A DNA stretch of 64,000 bases from positions 6,581,592 through 6,645,591 of the forward strand of contig NC_064227.1 in the NCBI RefSeq assembly GCF_023101765.2, read 5' to 3'. This document shows positions 23,907 to 35,832 of the stretch, piece after piece. The notes under the pieces are model-generated. The model searched no databases, was not told the DNA's origin, and worked only from the letters and a program-made list of their open reading frames with translations. A program made the translations under genes and the position numbers. Position 1 is the stretch's first letter. Each line of letters begins with the position of its first letter. The DNA comes from Spodoptera frugiperda (taxonomy: Eukaryota; Arthropoda; Insecta; Lepidoptera; Noctuidae).

Positions 23907-24547
23907 ATTTAAAAATTATCTATTGATTAAGTTTAGGTTTCTGCAAAGATTTGATGAATGCTTGGTTTCGTACAATCTATTAAGAATAAATTAGTATCTG
24001 GTGAAACGTAAGTCTCAAAATCATAGGCACATTTATAAAGTTTTTAAGTCTAAACCTAACCACTGCCAAACCTATTTCGATAGATTTAATAATAGACATA
24101 GTACCTATACCCTATAGTACCTACCTATACATAGAACTGTTTAAACAAACTACAAATCAAACAAAAATCATACCACATGAAAAAAACATACATACAAATA
24201 CGGAACCACAACACATCTTCAATAAACGCGAAGAATATTTTTTATCTCATATGAAAAGTTTTGCAATCAACCCGTCTGTGTTTGCGGTACAGAAATAACT
24301 AACTGTCCCATCCCTATATTTGTTTGCAATAAGGCCGGGCACCAACGAACGGTTTGTCGAACCAAAACGACGACTAGTGTGTGCGAGGCCTATTTTTTCG
24401 AGGCATTCTTTATTGAAATTTTTGTGAAGTTCCATCGTTGAGGTTTTGTGTTTCCATTTTGTTGGGTTAGGTTAGGTTGGGCGTGTTTTAACATTTGCGG
24501 ATATTCTGAATGAAAATATTTTAGAATTTCTGATAGGTTATATTGAA

Positions 24548-24612
24548 GACCTTTCTTTTTGAGAGGGGAAAATCATCCAAAGACTTCTCCCGTCTTGTGA
24601 GAGAAAAAGAAA
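24548..24612 (-). repeat. family B 3' fragment
   Basis: TTTTTGAGAGGGGAAAATCA then GACTTCTCCCGTCTTG; only the A-tail end of the element. Confidence 0.55.
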
Positions 24613-24878
24613 CTAACTACTAAAGATAAATTAACCTAATAACACAAAAAAAAAACTATATTACTATCTACTCTCTTAGAACGATCACAAAAGCACATAC
24701 TATTCAATTTAATCTATTAACCAATGCACCAAATTACTAGTATGTACACAGCCAATCACAAACATAGCTTGAGATTAGATAGCAAATCAGATGACGCTCG
24801 CGTCCATTATTCCGCTTATCAATAGCTACTGAGATGACAGCTAATAGGTATAGTAATTTAGCTTGGTTGAGTACTTGC

Positions 24879-25197
24879 AAGCGAAGACCGCGTACTGGCA
24901 AGCGCAGTATAGGACATCCACCCACAAGGTGGACAGACGACCTGGGGCCTTAGTCTGCTATTACAATTGTGTCAGAATGGTCGACCATTGTTTGGTGCGG
25001 GAGGGACGGAGCTATGTAGGTTGTATAGCTCCGTCCCTCTTGCACTGCTCAATGATCGACCATTCTGACACAATTGTAATAGCAGACTAAGGCCCCTGAT
25101 TATGGTCGCAGGGAGCTGCTGGATGCAGGTCGCTTCCAACCGGCCTATCTGGAAGTCATTGGAGGCCTATGTTCAGCAGTGGACGTCTTATAACTAG
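24879..25197 (+). pseudogene. non-LTR retrotransposon ORF2 C-terminus, split by a MITE
   Basis: Before the insertion the frame reads KRRPRTGKRSIGHPPTRWTD-DL (24879-24944). After it, VAGSCWMQVASNRPIWKSLE... runs to QQWTSYN and a stop at 25195. This pairing (RPPTRWTDDL followed by a W-rich tail ending VQQWTS) is typical of the C-terminus of lepidopteran LINE reverse-transcriptase proteins. The upstream catalytic domains are missing (5' truncation). A short GATGATGATG run follows the stop. Confidence 0.75.
24950..25090. mobile_element. 141-bp foldback MITE inserted in a LINE remnant
   Basis: Perfect or near-perfect inverted arms starting TTAGTCTGCTATTACAATTG. Arms cover most of the element, and the inner sequence again folds (GGGACGGAGCTAT / ATAGCTCCGTCCC). 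Both sides carry GGCC, so the target duplication may be GGCC or TTA/TAA. It interrupts a LINE reading frame. Confidence 0.8.
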
Positions 25198-25837
25198 CTG
25201 ATATGATGATGATGATGATAACAACTTGTAAGAGGTACTATCGAGCTAAACAGCTTGGTTTTAAAGCTGAATTACAAAAATCTTGTTTACACTATGATGA
25301 GATTTTTTTATAAACCCATATACATACAACATATACCTATATAAAAAATGTTAGTCTCATCACACACATCGACAGTCAATAAGTGGCCAGTGCAATGCAT
25401 TTTAATTTTTACCATGTGATAGATTCTGAAATAAATAAAGAACTCGCTGTACAAAAATGTGCTTAAGTAGCTTTAAAATACATTTCTGTCTACCCTATGA
25501 ATTATAGACTTGACATTTACATCTATAAATAAATAGCCATCTTTAAGTCACTCACAAACTCCGAACTTAAAACACAAATCAAGTTACGAAAACAACTTAG
25601 CAAAACAAAAAGCTAACTTAATTATATCGAAACAATCAATTAAGAGTACCAATTTATATTATCACCAACCTCCGAAACTCTTAAACGTAACTCCAGAACT
25701 TTCCTCCCAATTCCCTCTGAGGTATCGCCCTCCTGAAAGCCTCTTTCAGGCCCGTTGACAGGTTTAATTGAACCCTGATACCTTATCGAGGACTCCTGAA
25801 AGGTTTTCACCAGAAAGTATAAAACTTTCTCTATCTC

Positions 25838-25925
25838 GTAGTTGAGTGGATGCAAGCCTCAGGTTCGATTCCTGGGTCGGATGGTGTTATTGGAAATTTT
25901 AGAAATTTTCTTAGAAATGGGACAT
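25838..25925 (+). repeat. tRNA-like SINE head
   Basis: TCTCGTAGTTGAGTGGATGC followed by GGTTCGATTCCTGGGTCGG, then AAATTTTAGAAATTTTCTTA. A tRNA-derived promoter head with a diverged body. Confidence 0.5.
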
Positions 25926-26563
25926 CTGCCTGGAATAAATTGTGGTATATGATATAGTATATGATATAATATAATAGTCTTGCCTTATATTAATTACTAG
26001 TAGTAAAGTGAATGTTACTTTTCTTCACACTTCTATTGACCCCCAAAGGCGTTCTTCAGGCGGCTTCGTTATAACATAAGACTTCATTGAAATAAACCTT
26101 TTTTTTTCAGATCGATTTATGGAATGCATTTCGTTTCATGATGCATGGTTCCCTAGGGTTAGGAAGTGGGTCAGAAAGTTCGGTGTATCATGAAAAAATA
26201 TTTTTTTGTGAATTAGTTCGGTTTGTAAGTATTTATAAACTATGTACAGAGGAGGATAGATCCACCTGATTTTAAATATCATGTTTTATTTAGTAAATTT
26301 TAGCCTAAAAAAATTTGTGTACAAGCAATTATCTTTCCTAGAAACACTTCACTTAAGGTTGTTATTTCCATAACAAAATTCTAAGAAGCACGGATTTTCT
26401 CAGTAAATACGTGTAATGTGTTTCTGGATAAGATATATTTTATATAGATTAAGATTATTTCTGTACTTCCACGAATCATAAAAATATGCAAATTACACTG
26501 TATATGTAGGCAGGTAAGACTCTTATTGTAATAAAATACTTGTGTAAACAATATTTAAAGTAT

Positions 26564-26645
26564 CGGTTTACTCACGTAAATATTGAGAAACGCTGTACTA
26601 GTTTCATATCACAGTGGGACTCTTCCTCATGAGCAGCGTGCTTAA
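26564..26645 (+). repeat. foldback-related element, subfamily F2
   Basis: TTTACTCACGTAAATATT followed by ACTAGTTTCATATCACAG, GGGACTCTTC and CATGAGCAGC. The same order of blocks occurs on the minus strand at 43703-43785. It shares the TTACTCACGTAA, CTAGTTTC and ATGAGCAGC modules with family F, but the intervening sequence differs. Confidence 0.55.
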
Positions 26646-26792
26646 AACAGAACTAAACAACCTTTAATTAATTTAGTATATTTCTCAAAAGAATATTATT
26701 CATATTTGCGCCAAAAGAAATGCTATAAGGTAATGTAAGCAAAAAATAGAAGCTTATCTTTTGCCCAAGAGCCCAAAGCCTTTCGATCACCT

Positions 26793-26922
26793 TTTGAGTT
26801 GAGGGAAAAAATCATCTAATGACATGAAGGAGTGTCAGACAATTACAGACTAAAAACCACCATGTTTCTACTCTTGCTTCAAATTGGAACCCAGGAAACT
26901 CGTCAAGGTCGTTTGGTTGGGC
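26793..26922 (-). repeat. family B copy, strongly diverged
   Basis: GAAAAAATCATCTAATGACA, AGTGTCAGACAATTACAGAC, TAAAAACCACCATGTTTCTA. Internal deletion of the GCGAGGCGAG block. Confidence 0.5.
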
Positions 26923-27427
26923 ATCTGTCCTATTGGTCTCACTGCGTCATCTAAGTATCCTTCAAATTACAATAATCTTCGTAAAGATCATAAAGGTACA
27001 TAAAATATCTTACAATATAAATAAATAGATACCGTATAACATTCATAGTTTAACCCAAATGGTTTACGAACCAAAACATCAAAACAAGAGCTTTTTGAAC
27101 GAAATCTCAGTAACACAGAAATAGTTGTTCAAATAACCAGAATTCCTTCATAAAACAACATCCTGTAGTTGCAGTTGCATAGTTTATGTAGCGCATCGCG
27201 GCATACAACGAGCACCATGTATAAGGTACTGTATATTATACAGAATTAGAATATACGACTCGATTGTATACAGTAACATAACATTATGGCTGCTATACTG
27301 CCAAGGGGTAAATAGAAGTATTACTTATATGAAGATTACGTTATAGAATCGAATCTGAGTATGTCCTTAAACTGCGATCAGAGATATTACCTACTACGAA
27401 TTAGTTTTATGTTTGACAAAATCGAAA

Positions 27428-27463
27428 TAAGAGCGCGTTCGACGTTCTGATTGGTTGGTCGGT
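27428..27463. repeat. fragment related to the TTAGTAC MITE interior
   Basis: GAGCGCGTTCGACGTTCTGA then TTGGTTGGTC resembles the inner part of 48713-48844. Confidence 0.35.
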
Positions 27464-27709
27464 GAGAAGATTTGAGCATTAATCACCACGCTTACGGGTT
27501 GGCGATTTCAAACTTACAATTAGAAATTATATTAGACGTAAGCCCAAGTTACCTCACGATGTTTTCCGTCACCGTTTGTCAGTGATGTCTAAATAATCTT
27601 AGAAAGTACATATAACTCGGAAAAAGTCACATTGATACTTGCCGTTGGTTAGCTTCGATCCCATTGCATGAGAAGCGGACATCTTAAACCTCCAGGCCAC
27701 CACGACAGT
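27463..27709 (-). mobile_element. SINE family D, minus strand
   Basis: GAGCATTAATCACCACGCTT, CACGATGTTTTCCGTCACCG, TGCATGAGAAGCGGACATCT, CCTCCAGGCCACCACGAC. The 3'-terminal block is missing; a foldback-like fragment abuts it on the left. Confidence 0.7.
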
Positions 27710-28130
27710 TTATAACATGGTATAATATATAGATTTAATAACTTCCATTGAAAAATTAAATTAAATACAACAACAAATACAGTTACAAAGTTATTAAAAG
27801 TAAACAGTTAGAAGCACAATTCCTACAAACGACTGAGGAATAAAATAATTATATTTACTCACTAACTTCCAGCATACAGACGGTAAGTTGAAAATATATG
27901 TGTATGTATGTTTGTTACCTGGAACAAGAAAAGAATAAATTAGTTGTTATATATAGGTAAAGGTCAAGTATTTTTAAATAAGTAGTTACAGTAGTGGTCT
28001 CCAGAAAAGTTGTTTCTTTTGATCACTCTAGATAATTCAGTAGAAGTAAACAAAAATTTGCATTTTAATGCCATTAAATTTTGATAGATCCCTTAAAAAT
28101 AAATAAACTGTTGACCAATTTTATTCCATA

Positions 28131-28312
28131 CTAGCTTCTGTCTGCAGCTTTGCCCGCGTTCCCGTGGGATAGAAAGTGGCCTCCAGTTACTCCAGACCAT
28201 AATCTACCCGTTTCTCAATTTCATCTCGATCCTTTTAGCCGTTTTGATGTGAAGGAGTTACAAACATATAAAATTTCACATTTATGATATTAGTAGGATA
28301 CCAACGTATAAA
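28131..28312 (-). repeat. Helitron-like non-autonomous element
   Basis: ACTAGCTTCTGTCTGCAGCT, TTGCCCGCGTTCCCGTGGGA, TTTTAGCCGTTTTGATGTGA, ending TTATGATATTAGTAGGAT. Both ends look present, so it is one of the most complete copies. Confidence 0.55.
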
Positions 28313-28884
28313 TTGAGGAGTATCTACCTTTAAATGTAAATGGGTTAAACGTACAAAAAACTTTTGTTACGCCTAGTTTTCGTCTATTTTCAATGTAATA
28401 CAAATAAAGGAACAAAAATTAAAAGTACACTTTCACAAATCAACACACTAAGAATATAGACAATCCCAATAACACCTATCCTACCCTAGGAATAGAAAAC
28501 AAATACCTAGTGCTTGACAGACACAATTGCAACCACTTTACTAAAGAAGCAGGCAATACTTGTAACCGATCAACCTACAGACTACAAGAGTATCACATAG
28601 CGAAGTATTCACAGAAATGGGCCGACAGAGGGCGTCCCAAAGGGATGCCCCTTATACCGGAATAAGACTTGAATTTTCAATGAATAACCTGACACTGCTA
28701 TAGCCTCCTCCCCGAAGATCTTAGGATCAGACTATTTTGAGGACTTTTTGGGAATTGACTCGGTTTGTATAGGGCTTGTTAAGATTTTAGGTGAAAATTC
28801 ATGTTTAAATGTGTGTTTCTCGAAAACGGGGGCACAGATATGGTAAAATTTGGTTTTTTAATATAGACCAGTACGAGGGTGTTT

Positions 28885-28948
28885 TTGTTTTTGAAGGGGG
28901 AAAATCATCCAATGTCTTCTCCCACCTTGGGTGAGGAGAGAGGATTTT
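28885..28948 (-). repeat. family B 3' fragment
   Basis: TTTTTGAAGGGGGAAAATCA then CTTCTCCCACCTTGGGTGAG. A-tail end only. Confidence 0.55.
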
Positions 28949-29567
28949 GCACAGATGAAACAAAACAGAAAAATAGAAGAAAATTGCGTGATATTTCAAA
29001 TCAATAAATCTTCAAAAGAATTTGTTTCTCTAAGAAAATAAAATATACGCATCTGTTTCAAAATAATGTACATGACGGGTATTGAAATAAAAATTATTCA
29101 TCTACCAAGTTTGGCTTTACTTAAAACTTCAACATTAGAACTACCACATTTTACTAAAAATCGTAAAACATAAAAATATACATATAAAAATTTAAAATTG
29201 TCCTGATTTCCGTCCCCCAAAGTCTAGCGAACCTAACTCCGGATATATTGGATTTGCAGCACGTTTTGTGAATAAGAATCATTTTAGGGTGTATCATATC
29301 TCCGGCAGTCCTTTGTGATACAAACGACATAGCTTTACAGTGATGTAGAGAGTCCTGGATAGATTCTGATGCTATCTTTGTATAAGTAATAACTATTGTG
29401 AGACATAGGTACAAATACTCAAACGCTACTCAATTTTAGGACGTTCTCAAGACTAGTTCTGTCTCTATCAACTCTATATAAAATGACAGAGATAGCTCGA
29501 TATTTAAGTGCAATTTAAAATTGAGTGGCATTTCAGTATTCCGGCGATAGGTACTAAATTATTAGAA

Positions 29568-29602
29568 TACTAGCTGATTGATGCCCGCAGCTTCGATTGA
29601 AT
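29568..29602 (-). repeat. Helitron-like end fragment
   Basis: TACTAGCTGATTGATGCCCG then CAGCTTCG. Confidence 0.35.
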
Positions 29603-29654
29603 ATATGTGATTGGTTCCTTTTGTTTCTGTTTCCGACATTATAAACAAAAATGT

Positions 29655-29706
29655 GACACACTAGGATTTTCTCCTGTGTCGTGGGTGCGTTTACAAACAT
29701 ACAATC
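29655..29706 (-). repeat. SINE family C 3' fragment
   Basis: ACACTAGGATTTTCTCCTGT, GTCGTGGGTGCGTTTACAAA only. Confidence 0.55.
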
Positions 29707-30151
29707 TTTGGTTTATTTGAACCTTCAAAGGTAAAGAAAAAGAAACATAAATATCATCAGAAAATACAGTTCAAAAGTTGTATTTTAATATTGTTTACTG
29801 TTTCTCATATCACGTTAATAATGGTGTTAATTAATAAAATAAAAGACTCTTCCACGAAAGCTCTAATTAATTAAATTCCTGAGTTTATGTTATTTTCCCC
29901 GAAACAGCATATTCGTTGCAAAAAGTATGTGTTATTGAAAACAAGGGTTTCTGCGAATTATGGGGAATACTTGAGTTTTAAGCGATACCAAAGAATATTG
30001 TAATTTTATTATAACTTTCATGAGACATACTAAATTAATTATTATGTTATCTGCTTACTTAGTAGCAATTGGACTGTTGACGCGTCGTGTGTCACGGTAT
30101 GCTGTTCATATTTTTTTTTAATAAAAACTTTCCCTTACTCTTGTATTTTCT

Positions 30152-30325
30152 TGTATTTTCTCCTTTGTCGTTGGTGCGTTTACAAATCTACAATTTCACA
30201 TGCACATTTCCTAGACCCGAAACAACATTTTATGGATCACACAAAGAGTTGCTCCGTGCGGGTTATAGACCCGTTACACGTTCCACGGCAGCCAGTTGTC
30301 CAGCCACTGCGCCAACCGAACAGTC
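30152..30325 (-). mobile_element. SINE family C
   Basis: TTTTCTCCTTTGTCGTTGGT, CAATTTCACATGCACATTTC, AAAGAGTTGCTCCGTGCGGG, GACCCGTTACACGTTCCACG, GCCAACCGAACAGTC. Abuts a family F arm at 30341. Confidence 0.75.
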
Positions 30326-30340
30326 TTATGTGTATAGTAT

Positions 30341-30418
30341 ATGAGCCTCTAGCATGGCTTGAAACTAGTCGAGTTCCTCGTCAAACAGTTACGTGAGTAA
30401 GCCGATAACATGATAATG
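30341..30418. mobile_element. foldback element, family F, single arm
   Basis: Only the right arm is present (ATGAGCCTCTAGCATGGCTT through GTAAGCCGATAACATGATAAT). It abuts the tRNA-like head of the SINE ending at about 30325. Either a truncation or a rearranged insertion. Confidence 0.65.
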
Positions 30419-30779
30419 AATAAAGAATATGTATATTACAAATAGTATTGTTTCTTCACGGTTCTTTAACAAAGAGGTAGGCAGTTATGTACATATATTA
30501 CTGTCATCGGCATTGTCTCAGCAGTTTCGTTAATTCTATTTTCATAATAACTCCAGTGACACTATTTAGGGTTGAATGGGGATGAAACGGTATAAAAGTG
30601 AAGGGTTGGATATGGGGGTGCAATCTAATTTCGACAAAAAAGGATATCTTAAACCTTTTTGGTGACACAGAGGTTATAAGGATGACCAGGGGTGAATTTA
30701 AAGGACGTTTCGACCAAGCGTTAGAGGGTTATGCATTTATTGTTATTGAAATTTTGTCTTAGATGTGGGTGTAATAAGG

Positions 30780-30817
30780 GGGAGGTCTTTGTTCAGCAGT
30801 GGACGTCTTCCGACTGA
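30780..30817 (+). pseudogene. LINE ORF2 extreme C-terminal fragment
   Basis: EVFVQQWTSSD then a stop, followed by an ATGATGATAG stretch: the same terminus as the remnant ending at 25197. Only about 40 bp survive. Confidence 0.55.
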
Positions 30818-31484
30818 CAATGATGATAGATACTGAGTTTGTCAACAAAATAAAGAACATTTACAATTCAAGATTGATACAATCAAAGAAAATATAGTAA
30901 ATGAACATTTTTTGAACAAAAAAAAGGATTCGCCTTTAATTTTCTTTACCGCCTCCGCCGGTTTTAATGGAAGAATATTGTATGGTTATCAAGATTAAGA
31001 GTGTTTACCAAAATTTAAGATCGATCGAACGCCAAGAAGGTGGTTAAATGCCAATTACTTACTAAATATGACACAAACAAACAAACAGGTAACAAGCTAA
31101 ATAAAATCGTTTATAAACAAGAGCATCCAGAAGTTCTCGAAATAAAAAGACTTTAAAAGAACACAAAACATGTTCTTTCTCGTCCATCGAATACATTTCA
31201 TTCTAGGAAGAAGCACAATTCAGTACGTTGTATATAAAGGAATTATTCCAGCAACATAGCAACATTATTACTATATATTCAGTTTACAATGTATATTTAG
31301 ACTTTACGGACTCGATTCGGAAAAGCAATACTCTTGGAAAGTAACTTAATTCCAACTATTGCCGTCTTTAGTAGAGGGTTGTAAAATAAAGCTACATTTT
31401 AGTGGTGTTAAATTCATTTATATTAGGTTTCAACTTAAGATAGGAACTAGAATGACTAGGTTTGTTCATTCTCTGACAACTGAG

Positions 31485-31628
31485 TTTAGTGTTGGTATAA
31501 GCCGGTAAACGAGTAGATGAATCACCTGATGGTAAGTAACCGCCGCGTATGGACTTCCGAAACACAAGAGGCGTTACAAGTGAGTAACCGGCCTTTTGGG
31601 CATTGAAGGGTTGTTGGAGAAGATTCAA
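31485..31628 (-). mobile_element. SINE family A, minus strand
   Basis: Inverse of the family A consensus, from GGTATAAGCCGGTAAACGAG through CACCTGATGGTAAGTAACCG to GCCTTTTGGGCATTGAAGGG. Confidence 0.7.
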
Positions 31629-32228
31629 CAAAGATATTTGTAAAAAATATTAAAATTATTATGATCCCACACAAAATCGTATGCTACTTAATAACCGAAA
31701 CATTACATAAATAAAAAAGAAACTAATATTTATAGTAGCAAAAAGAATTGGCGCCAAAAGCACGCCGCCATCTTAACTTTATTCGCACAACAAATATGGC
31801 CGCCACAAAACGTCAAAAATATTTGAATACGAAATTCGTTTTACAAATTTAATGCAAATATGTCACATAAGTACAGAAGATGTTCACCGGAGCGTGTCTA
31901 GGGTTGAATACCACCGTTTGAGTTGCTTTTTCAGAGAAACCATTGGCTATGAATCGCTCAGTACTTATTCCATTGAATGCGAGAAAATTCTATTGGAGAA
32001 ATAATTTTCTGTTCGGCCCTGGACCGAGGATCCTTTGTCGGAGTAAAAAGGGCTAAGTGTTAAGTGCTTTGAATGTTCAAAAATTACTCGTTCTGTCATT
32101 TTTATTGAGTGCGTGCGATTTTGTTGGTGGTTGTACCTATTTGTATAAGAACAAGTAGGTTACTTGTAAAGGGTTGCAGAGAAAAGTGTTTGTTTCAGAA
32201 ATCACATCAACAATCTATAACTACTAAT

Positions 32229-32482
32229 TACTGACCAAAGGCCTCTTCTCGCACGGAAAAGTTTTGAGCATTAATCACCACGCTTGCTCAATGCGTGTTG
32301 ACGATTTCAAACTTATAATTTCCAACTATAAACCCAGATTTTCTTCGCCGTTTGTCAGTCGTGACTAAATAATCTTTAAAGTACATATAACTCGGAAAAT
32401 ATCACATTGGTTGGTAAGTCTCAAACCCGCAGTCTCATGCATGAGAAGCTGGCGCTTTTAAACCTCCGGGCCATCACTAACA
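32229..32482 (-). mobile_element. SINE family D, minus strand
   Basis: GACCAAAGGCCTCTTCTCGC, CACGCTTGCTCAATGCGTGT, TGCATGAGAAGCTGGCGCTT, AACCTCCGGGCCATCAC. Confidence 0.7.
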
Positions 32483-32559
32483 TGGGATTCTTAAGAGGAG
32501 TGAGTGATAAGTGGACAGAAGAAAGAAGTGGGTGAAAAGAAATAGTACCTACATCACTT

Positions 32560-32753
32560 CATAGTACAAAACAAAGTCACTTTCTCTGTCCCTATGTCCC
32601 TTTGTAAGCTCAAATCTTTAATACTACACAACAGATTTTGATGCGTTTTTTTAATAGATAGAGATTCAAGAGGAAGGTAGTTTTATATGTATGACACATG
32701 CCAATATATCACCATTGCACCCATGCGAAGCTGGGGCGGATCACTAGTATAAT
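32560..32753 (+). repeat. Helitron-like element (TCCCTATGTCCCTTT subfamily)
   Basis: GTCACTTTCTCTGTCCCTAT, GTCCCTTTGTAAGCTCAAAT, GATTTTGATGCGTTTTTTTA, ATTCAAGAGGAAGGTAGTTT, ending GCGGATCACTAGT. Full block order matches 4021 and 58975. Confidence 0.55.
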
Positions 32754-32826
32754 ATTTGTACTAAGTAACTGTATTTACTAGTATATCACCATTGCACCCA
32801 TGCGAAGTGGGGTGGGTCGCTAGTAT
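32754..32826 (+). repeat. duplicated Helitron-like 3' terminus
   Basis: ATATCACCATTGCACCCATG then CGAAGTGGGGTGGGTCGCTA-GT repeats the terminus ending at about 32751, about 70 bp downstream. Confidence 0.6.
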
Positions 32827-33802
32827 GAATATGTAACAAATATAGTTACTTACTATGTTTTTTTTTTACTAAAACACGAAAATACATAGTATAACCCCCA
32901 CTATCTACACTAACAAAACAATTTCATAGTTTACTCGTAGTAAATTACACGAAAGATAATTCCGTCGGCGAATGAAATATTGGGCTCGAGTTCTGCGTGA
33001 TATATAGGGTGTTGACAATTTTCTCGGATATATTATAGAGGGTGCTTTTACAGTTATAATGAGGGGAATGTTTTGATAATGTCGTCTTGTGGTAGGTAAT
33101 TTAGTGTTTAATGCTTAGTAAGACGGTGTGGGACTACCGAGCAGGTGGTCTCGGGTTTTATTCGCGGATTATGCAGGGTTTTTACAGGTTTTTGAAAACA
33201 TTTTATTAGTAATAGTATAGCATACCAGCATGAAGTCGGGGATTACAATCGGTGTATTGTCATAGGCTCAGCTCCTGCACGATATTTAAAACATAACTGG
33301 TGACATTGCATCAATATCTATGGACATCCCTTTCGGAGATTAAAAAAGGTTTATTTGGTTTATGTTTGGTTAATTTTTAGATATTTGCACAGATTCTGAG
33401 ATTTCAGTTCAAACACAATGTTGAAATTAAGTTTAAACTAACTGTATTTAATACATAACAACCTATCTTACTTTACTCAAGGTCAAAACCCCAAAAAACA
33501 TTCACAATTTTCCAAAAAAAAAATATACCACAAATTACATAATCACATCTTCATCCCATAATATCTCATTGTGGGTAATCTCCAACCCATGGCGAGACAG
33601 AACTCGGAACAATGCGCTATATATCAAATGTGTCTAATTTATTCGGAATACGCCGGTGTTCCGAAATCTCCGGATTATTTCCTGCCGGTATTAGGGGACT
33701 TCGTATTGTTACTTTCTTGTTGGTGGTAATACAAGCCTTTTGTAGTAATGTCTTGTAGATTATTTTGGGTTTAGGTTTTTGTAATATGGTTATTGGTTAT
33801 CA

Positions 33803-33928
33803 TTAGAACTTGAGACGGGATTTTTATCATGTTTATTAATGTATATGAGTTTCCGATACTTCGGCACTGATCACGTATGAATTGATAGACATCAAAAAAA
33901 ATGTTAAATATCCTGTCTCAAGTTCTAA
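33803..33928. mobile_element. 126-bp MITE with TTAGAACTTGAGAC termini
   Basis: Arms 33803-33821 and 33910-33928 (TTAGAACTTGAGACGGGAT, with one mismatch on the right). The centre contains GAGTTTCCGATACTTCGGCA, a motif seen inverted at 12846. Confidence 0.65.
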
Positions 33929-34385
33929 CGACAGTGTTAGTGACCATGTCAGTTTAAAGACGTTAATATGGGTTAAATAAACGTGTCTTTGAAAATAATT
34001 GCACTGATTTAATGTATCTACTCCTTTCACGCTAGTTACGAAGTTTTAAACTAAACTCAAAACTGATACTCATACAGGTTTAGATTTATTGAAAAAAATG
34101 TTGTCATTGTTGCTTTTTACGTAATACTTTGGTTGACCTTCCAATGTACCCGAGCGCACACACTCTTACAACACATGGCACTGTAAAAAAAAAACAAAAA
34201 CAAAACGTCCCAAAATCATATATAAGTAACTATATGAAAGAAAAGTCTCAAATTCCAGCAAACTCGCGAACTCTTAAGACGCGACAAGTTTTTCAGAGAC
34301 AGGGCCAAGTTGCCAAGTCAGGCACAGATGTGCGCTGTACTGTCTCAGAATTGAAACTGGGACAACACATGTCGCCAAACTTATA

Positions 34386-34427
34386 GGCTATCGGCTATCG
34401 GCCATCGGCCATCGGCTATCGGCTATT
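34386..34427. repeat. 7-bp minisatellite GGCYATC
   Basis: About six head-to-tail units alternating GGCTATC and GGCCATC. Confidence 0.8.
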
Positions 34428-35297
34428 GTGATGCGATACAAGTTTCTAACTCGTAACTTGCACAATATGTTGTAAAAACTATTGGCTGGTATTAGGTTTA
34501 GGGTGCTTTCCACCATATTGCCAAAGATAATTTGTCAAATCCCGAAGTGTTAAAGATATTAAATCTTATATCCATGTCTACCAGCTATGTTATAAATATT
34601 ATTTGGCTAGCTAATATCAGATATGTTAGTCTTGTACGATTAGCCAATTTTTTTACACTAGACACGAACCCAAACCCCGTGTTCATAGCTAAAAAAAGAA
34701 AAAACCGAAACAATACTTCTTTTTTCAGACCTAGATATCAAATCCCTTACTCGACAGTTGCTAGTTGCTACATTATCTTTACTATCACGTCTATCTCATA
34801 TGAGTTCAAAGAGCAGCTTATACAAAAAATCTAGACTCGTAACAATTTTTACGCAAGTCAACGAAAGATTTCATAATATACCTAGTTCGAGTGGAGCACC
34901 AAACCCGAGACTTCTCGATCCTGTAAATGGCAATTCTAACCCTTTATTACATTATAAACCGACACACCTGCACCAGTAATTACAGATCAGTTATAAAATA
35001 AGAAACATCCAAATATAAGCTTACCATTTTAACGAACACCTGATATTTATGGGGTCAGCAGAAATATAATCAACTTTAATAATGAAAACGGAATAATTAA
35101 TGGTGTTTTTGTAAGTACATGGGAATGAAATAAACAAAATATTACGGGTTTACTTCTTTATAGGGTTGGTTTTACTGATCCACAAATTGTTGTATAAAGA
35201 CAAACGAAAATAATGCGAAAATGTGCTTTTATCGAACTAAACAAAAATTATTGAATTAAACCGTTTTCTTAAAAATTGGGAACAGACTTAAGAAATG

Positions 35298-35336
35298 GCC
35301 TTTCACGCAAGCAAAGCCGGGTTGATAGCTAGTTGC
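35298..35336 (+). repeat. Helitron-like 3' end fragment
   Basis: CACGCAAGCAAAGCCGGGTT then GATAGCTAGTTG. Confidence 0.35.
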
Positions 35337-35832
35337 TAAGTAAATTTCAGTCATTTTAACAAGTGACTTAAAAATGTCTTACCCATTTCTAAAACCGATT
35401 CCATAAACTATCCAATTCTAATAATTCCAAAAATGGAATTCGGCTATTTCAACCGATTTCTAACGTGGAAGTTTCTCGAAAGATGTAATTGGTAATTCTT
35501 ATAATATAATCACATAATTTGATTATGTCTAGTCTAACTTTCGAGTTTTACAAGTGGCTTGTTTATGGATTCCGAGGTTCAATTTTGGTAATTCAATTTA
35601 TAATTGGCGTGGTGTAATGAAAAGGGGAAAAGGGGAGGTGTAACTTGAAATGAAATCTAAAATTTCCAAAACTCTGATAGGTAGATTTTTCAAATCAAAT
35701 TACTTTAATGCATCCATAGTGTACAGTGTAGTCAACAATTCTAATAAAGTAATATGTTCCAACTATAGGTCTTATTTTTGGGAACCGCAAAAGTACTTAA
35801 TCTACTTACATGTCATTGATAACATTGTTTTG

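Noticed and set aside
24863..25090. 75-codon plus-strand open frame
   Set aside because: It is made of LINE ORF2 remnant plus the foldback MITE; not a gene.
29340..29375. Shared GAGAGTCCTGGAT block with 47490, both giving SIQDSL in minus-strand frames
   Set aside because: The identity is 13 bp plus a few scattered matches; I could not extend it, so chance or a tiny shared repeat cannot be separated.
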